Assembly: GCA_016873405.1 (NCBI GenBank)
Contig: VGXH01000049.1
Span: forward strand, 1-9,118
DNA: 9,118 bases
Direction of reading: 5' to 3'
Origin: a bacterium
Lineage (GTDB): Bacteria > Krumholzibacteriota > Krumholzibacteria > LZORAL124-64-63
Part shown: in pieces, positions 6,893 to 9,118 of the stretch
Position numbering within the stretch: position 1 is the stretch's first letter
How the letters are laid out: each line of letters opens with the position of its first letter
The notes under the pieces: generated by a model
The model's input: the letters and a program-made list of their open reading frames with translations, nothing else
What the model was told of the DNA's origin: nothing
The model's database searches: none
Position numbers and translations under genes: made by a program

Positions 6893-7900
6893 ATGAACGG
6901 GAGCCAGGCCGTCGCACGTGGTCGCCATCGCCCCGAGGGTGTGGGCGCGTGGACGGTTGCGGCGCTGTCCCTGGCCTTGATGGTCCCGGTCCTGGCGATG
7001 ACCGGTGTGCCGACCGCCGGCGCCGCCGTCGCGTTCCGCTACGAGAAGAACCTCGAGCTGCAGCGCCACGAGGACGGCCGCCTGCTGCCGGCCGCCGTCA
7101 CCTGCGACGACCGGTCCGGCGGCATGGTCGTGACCGATGCGGCGCACGGCGTCCTGCACGTGTTCAACGCCGCGGGCGTCGAGGCCTTCCGCACCACGGG
7201 CTTCGCCGGGTTGTCGCAGCCCGTCGACGGCGCCATCGACCATGCCGGCCGCCTGGTGGCCGTGTCCCTCAGCGGCGGCGCCCGCCGCACGCTCAGCCGG
7301 CTGGACGTCTACGGCGAGCCCGACGACTGGGCCGCGCAGGCGCCGCGCGACGACTGGCGCCCGGGACACGTGTTGGTCGCCCGCGACGGCCATTACGTCA
7401 CGGTCGATGACGCCAGCGGCCTGATGGCCAAGCACGACGCCGAGACCGGCGCGGTCCTGTGGTCGGCGATCATCGCCGAACCCGAGAGCGGAGCCGGCGG
7501 CCTCGAACTGGGGCTCGGGCGGCCGGCGCAGTTGCCGGACGGCTCTTACGCCGTGCCGAGCAGCAATCTGCACCTCGTGCTGCTGGTGGACGAGGGCGGC
7601 GCGGTGCGCTCGACGTTCGGCCGGTTCGGCTCCTCGCCGGGCCGCTTCGTGGCCCCGGTGGCGGTGGCGCCCGGCCCGGACGGGACGCTGCTGGTCCTGG
7701 ACCAGATGCGACACAAGGTCCTGGCCTTCGACGCCCGGCAGGAGTTCAGCGGCGAGTTCGGCTGGGTCGGCGACGCGCCGGGCGCTTTCTACCATCCGGT
7801 GTCCATCGCGACGGGCGCCGGCGGCCGCCTCTACGTGGGGCAGGGCTATCGCGGTCGCGTGCAGGTATTCAACGTCCTGGCCGACGGGACGGGTGAATAG
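6893..7900 (+). CDS. Secreted NHL-type beta-propeller protein (OscD-like candidate)
   Basis: A 335-residue protein from ATG 6893 to TAG 7900. The nearest upstream in-frame ATG (6875) is stopped four codons later, and no good Shine-Dalgarno is visible. Residues 1-44 form a signal peptide with a hydrophobic core at about 19-36 and a likely AGA-A cut. The rest reads as repeated propeller blades: GGMVVTDAAHGVLHVFNAAG, VDGAIDHAGRLVAVSLSGG, FGRFGSSPGRFVAPVAVAPG followed by DGTLLVLDQMRHKVLAFDA, and FYHPVSIATGAGGRLYVGQ followed by GYRGRVQVFN. The P-x-x-[VI]-A/D-x-x-G-x-[LI]-x-V pattern is that of NHL repeats. It has no CXXCH. NHL proteins commonly accompany multihaem cytochromes, and the osc cluster of Geobacter has a beta-propeller-like protein (OscD) affecting nanowire morphology; this is the natural counterpart. 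It has its own promoter and lies directly upstream of the OmcS-like gene, possibly cotranscribed with it. Confidence 0.82.
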   Translation: MNGSQAVARGRHRPEGVGAWTVAALSLALMVPVLAMTGVPTAGAAVAFRYEKNLELQRHEDGRLLPAAVTCDDRSGGMVVTDAAHGVLHVFNAAGVEAFRTTGFAGLSQPVDGAIDHAGRLVAVSLSGGARRTLSRLDVYGEPDDWAAQAPRDDWRPGHVLVARDGHYVTVDDASGLMAKHDAETGAVLWSAIIAEPESGAGGLELGLGRPAQLPDGSYAVPSSNLHLVLLVDEGGAVRSTFGRFGSSPGRFVAPVAVAPGPDGTLLVLDQMRHKVLAFDARQEFSGEFGWVGDAPGAFYHPVSIATGAGGRLYVGQGYRGRVQVFNVLADGTGE

Positions 7901-7904
7901 AAGC

Positions 7905-7926
7905 GCCCGGCCCGCCGGGGCCGGGC
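7905..7926 (+). terminator. GC hairpin after the beta-propeller gene
   Basis: GCCCGGCCC (7905-7913) pairs perfectly with GGGCCGGGC (7918-7926) around a GCCG loop, 4 nt after the stop codon. No T tract follows. It may be a partial terminator or an mRNA-processing hairpin setting the ratio of propeller to the abundant cytochrome downstream. Confidence 0.5.
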
Positions 7927-8041
7927 CTGACTCGGGGCAAGGCCCGCTGGTCGGGTGTACGGACAGAAGGAGGATCAGTCGTTGGCCGCAGGCCCGCCGG
8001 GGAGCATCGCCCGGGTCCGCAGCCGGTGGTTCGCAAGCGTC

Positions 8042-8057
8042 TCGCCCCGCGGGGCGA
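8042..8057. repeat. 16-nt perfect palindrome
   Basis: TCGCCCCGCGGGGCGA reads the same on both strands. It could be a dimeric regulator site or fold into a short RNA hairpin in the leader of the OmcS-like gene. It lies about 82 nt before the start codon. Confidence 0.6.
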
Positions 8058-8064
8058 ATCAATC

Positions 8065-8118
8065 CCCGCGGGACACGCCAACTCGCAGGGACCAGTCAAC
8101 CCGCAGGGACCCGTCAAC
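8065..8118 (+). repeat. 18-nt tandem repeat, about three copies
   Basis: Units 8065-8082, 8083-8100 and 8101-8118 share the form CGC-x-GGGAC-x3-CAAC; the second and third differ at only two positions, the first is more diverged. A partial fourth (CCGCAC) follows at 8119. In RNA the repeated GGGAC and GTCAAC segments may form alternative pairings close to the ribosome binding site. Confidence 0.65.
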
Positions 8119-8126
8119 CCGCACTC

Positions 8127-8131
8127 GGAGG
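8127..8131 (+). promoter_or_regulatory. Ribosome binding site of the OmcS-like gene
   Basis: GGAGG lies 7 nt before the GTG at 8139, the same arrangement and start codon as the giant cytochrome. It fixes the start, which is directly followed by a typical signal peptide. Confidence 0.75.
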
Positions 8132-8138
8132 CTCACAC

Positions 8139-9118
8139 GTGAAGACTTTCATCAAGATCGCCCTGGTGCTGACGCTCGGCCTGTCGGCCAGCTCGGTGCT
8201 GGCGTTCCACGACGCCGGCGTCGCCTACTGCCAAGGCTGCCATACCATGCACAACAGCCAGAACAACGCGCCGGTGGACGCCGCGCATCCGAACGGCAAC
8301 GCCTACCTGCTCAACGCCGGCAACCCCTCGGACACCTGCCTGCGCTGCCACGCCAACTACGGCCAGTTCCGCAGCGGCGAGGGCTTCGGCCCCGGCGGCG
8401 ACTTCTACTGGGTCACGCGCACCTTCACCTGGGTGTCGCGCGGCACGACGTACAACAGCACCGGCGACAGCCACGGCCACAACGTGATCTCGCCGGCCCG
8501 CGGCATCGCGCAGGACGCCACCCTGACCTCGGCGCCGGGCGGCGATTTCCTCAGCTCGCGCCTCGGCTGCACGAGCTGCCATGACCCCCACGGCAACCAG
8601 AACTTCCGTCTGCTCTACGGCACGCAGCTGGGCCCGATCTACGGCGGCATCCGTTACAGCTTCCAGTACCCCGCCCCGCTGGCCAAGGGCAACTCGCGCA
8701 ACACGTACGGCACGAACTCGGGCGTGGAGACGAACACCGACCACACCATCTACAAGAGCGGCATGAGCGACTGGTGCGCCAACTGCCACCGCGACTTCCA
8801 CTCCGACTACACGACCGACTTCACGCACCCGACGCGCCCCATGGGCTCGGTGGTCGCGGCGACCTACAACGCGTACGTCAGCACGGCCGACCCGGTCAGC
8901 GGCAACGAAGCCACCTCGTACTGGGGCCTGGTGCCGTTCGAGGCCGTCAACGTCGATCTGGCCACCGCCGACCCCGCGAACTACACGCAGGGCCCGACGG
9001 GCGTCGACGAGGTCATGTGCCTGACCTGCCACCGCGCGCACTCCTCGCCCTTCGCGGACATCTCGCGCTGGGACATGGGCGTCGTCCTGATCTCGGGGTC
9101 GCACCCGAACACGTCCGA
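8139..9118 (+). CDS. omcS-like: OmcS-like nanowire multihaem cytochrome c, truncated by the window end
   Basis: 326 codons are visible from GTG 8139 and no stop is reached. Residues 1-22 are a signal peptide cut after VLA. The mature protein begins FHDAGVAYCQGCHTMHNS, very like the start of mature Geobacter OmcS as I remember it. Five CXXCH motifs are visible: residues 31-35, 67-71, 144-148, 213-217 and 294-298. OmcS has six, so one probably lies beyond the window. Further shared features are GGDFYWVTRTFTW, a GHN segment, SAPGGDF, CTSCHDPHG, GMSDWCANCH, a following HP, LVPFE and CLTCHRAH. His at mature position 16, which in OmcS ligates a haem of the neighbouring subunit, is present at the same position. 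The protein is predicted to be secreted and to polymerise into extracellular electron-conducting filaments. A non-filament relative cannot be excluded without the C-terminus. Confidence 0.88.
   Translation, partial: MKTFIKIALVLTLGLSASSVLAFHDAGVAYCQGCHTMHNSQNNAPVDAAHPNGNAYLLNAGNPSDTCLRCHANYGQFRSGEGFGPGGDFYWVTRTFTWVSRGTTYNSTGDSHGHNVISPARGIAQDATLTSAPGGDFLSSRLGCTSCHDPHGNQNFRLLYGTQLGPIYGGIRYSFQYPAPLAKGNSRNTYGTNSGVETNTDHTIYKSGMSDWCANCHRDFHSDYTTDFTHPTRPMGSVVAATYNAYVSTADPVSGNEATSYWGLVPFEAVNVDLATADPANYTQGPTGVDEVMCLTCHRAHSSPFADISRWDMGVVLISGSHPNTS

Larger units (their letters stand above)
7927..8138 (+). other. Structured leader upstream of the OmcS-like gene
   Basis: No credible gene lies here. It contains a perfect AAGGAGG (7967-7973) with only a TTG (7982) behind it, a 16-nt palindrome (8042-8057), an 18-nt tandem repeat (8065-8118) and the real ribosome binding site (8127-8131). 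I see no clear sigma70 or sigma54 promoter, so expression may come from the 6795-6826 promoter by readthrough or from an unrecognised promoter. A cyclic-dinucleotide (GEMM) riboswitch, common before such genes in Geobacter, was looked for and its conserved core was not found. Confidence 0.55.

Noticed and set aside
8065..8124. CRISPR array
   Set aside because: The 18-nt units are directly adjacent with no spacers and there are no cas genes; it is a plain tandem repeat.
7927..8138. GEMM (cyclic dinucleotide) riboswitch
   Set aside because: Such switches precede cytochrome genes in Geobacter, but the conserved CACGCACAGGGCAAACC-like core and the GGGACGCAAAGC-like segment are not found; GGGACACGCCAAC at 8070-8082 is only a superficial match.
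7955..8584. ORF overlapping the OmcS-like gene in another frame
   Set aside because: It is Arg/Gly/Pro-rich with no recognisable feature, runs through the 18-nt repeats, and conflicts with the strongly supported cytochrome frame.

Overview
The window is GC-rich (about 70% or more by eye) and every gene lies on the + strand. It looks like part of an extracellular electron transfer locus of a didermic bacterium. The visible proteins are an outer-membrane beta-barrel (3' end only), a CsgG-like lipoprotein, a secreted protein of unknown family, a SurA/parvulin-type chaperone, a giant multihaem cytochrome c, a secreted NHL-type beta-propeller, and the first ~326 residues of a cytochrome that closely resembles the Geobacter nanowire subunit OmcS. 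The sequence does not fix the organism. GC content and codon use do not look like typical Geobacter, so an uncultured lineage that acquired or retained this locus is plausible, but that is inference.

Layout: (1) Bases 1-6609 form a tightly packed run: beta-barrel end (1-485), lipoprotein (539-1117), secreted protein (1117-2148), PPIase-like chaperone (2145-3479) and giant cytochrome (3503-6370, continuing in another frame to 6609). The 1-nt and 4-nt overlaps between genes 2/3 and 3/4 indicate one operon with translational coupling. (2) Bases 6610-6892 are intergenic, with three successive hairpins (the last followed by T5), then an unusually AT-rich island with a T10 tract and a strong extended -10 sigma70-type promoter overlapped by a CRP/FNR-type inverted repeat. 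(3) Bases 6893-7900 encode the beta-propeller. (4) Bases 7901-8138 are a structured leader with a hairpin, an orphan Shine-Dalgarno, a 16-nt palindrome and an 18-nt tandem repeat. (5) Bases 8139-9118 hold the OmcS-like cytochrome, cut by the window end.

How they work together: from memory of published work on Geobacter sulfurreducens, an omcS-companion (osc) cluster includes a prolyl-isomerase-containing chaperone (OscH), channel-like proteins (OscEFG) and a beta-propeller-like protein (OscD) that fold, secrete and shape OmcS filaments. The gene content here matches that set closely, with a 41-haem cytochrome added. The most likely reading is a complete or nearly complete nanowire export and assembly locus.

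The most notable observations are the OmcS-type N-terminus with a His at mature position 16 (the inter-subunit haem ligand in OmcS), the 41 CXXCH motifs of the giant cytochrome, and the frameshift near base 6287 that separates its last four haem motifs from the main ORF.
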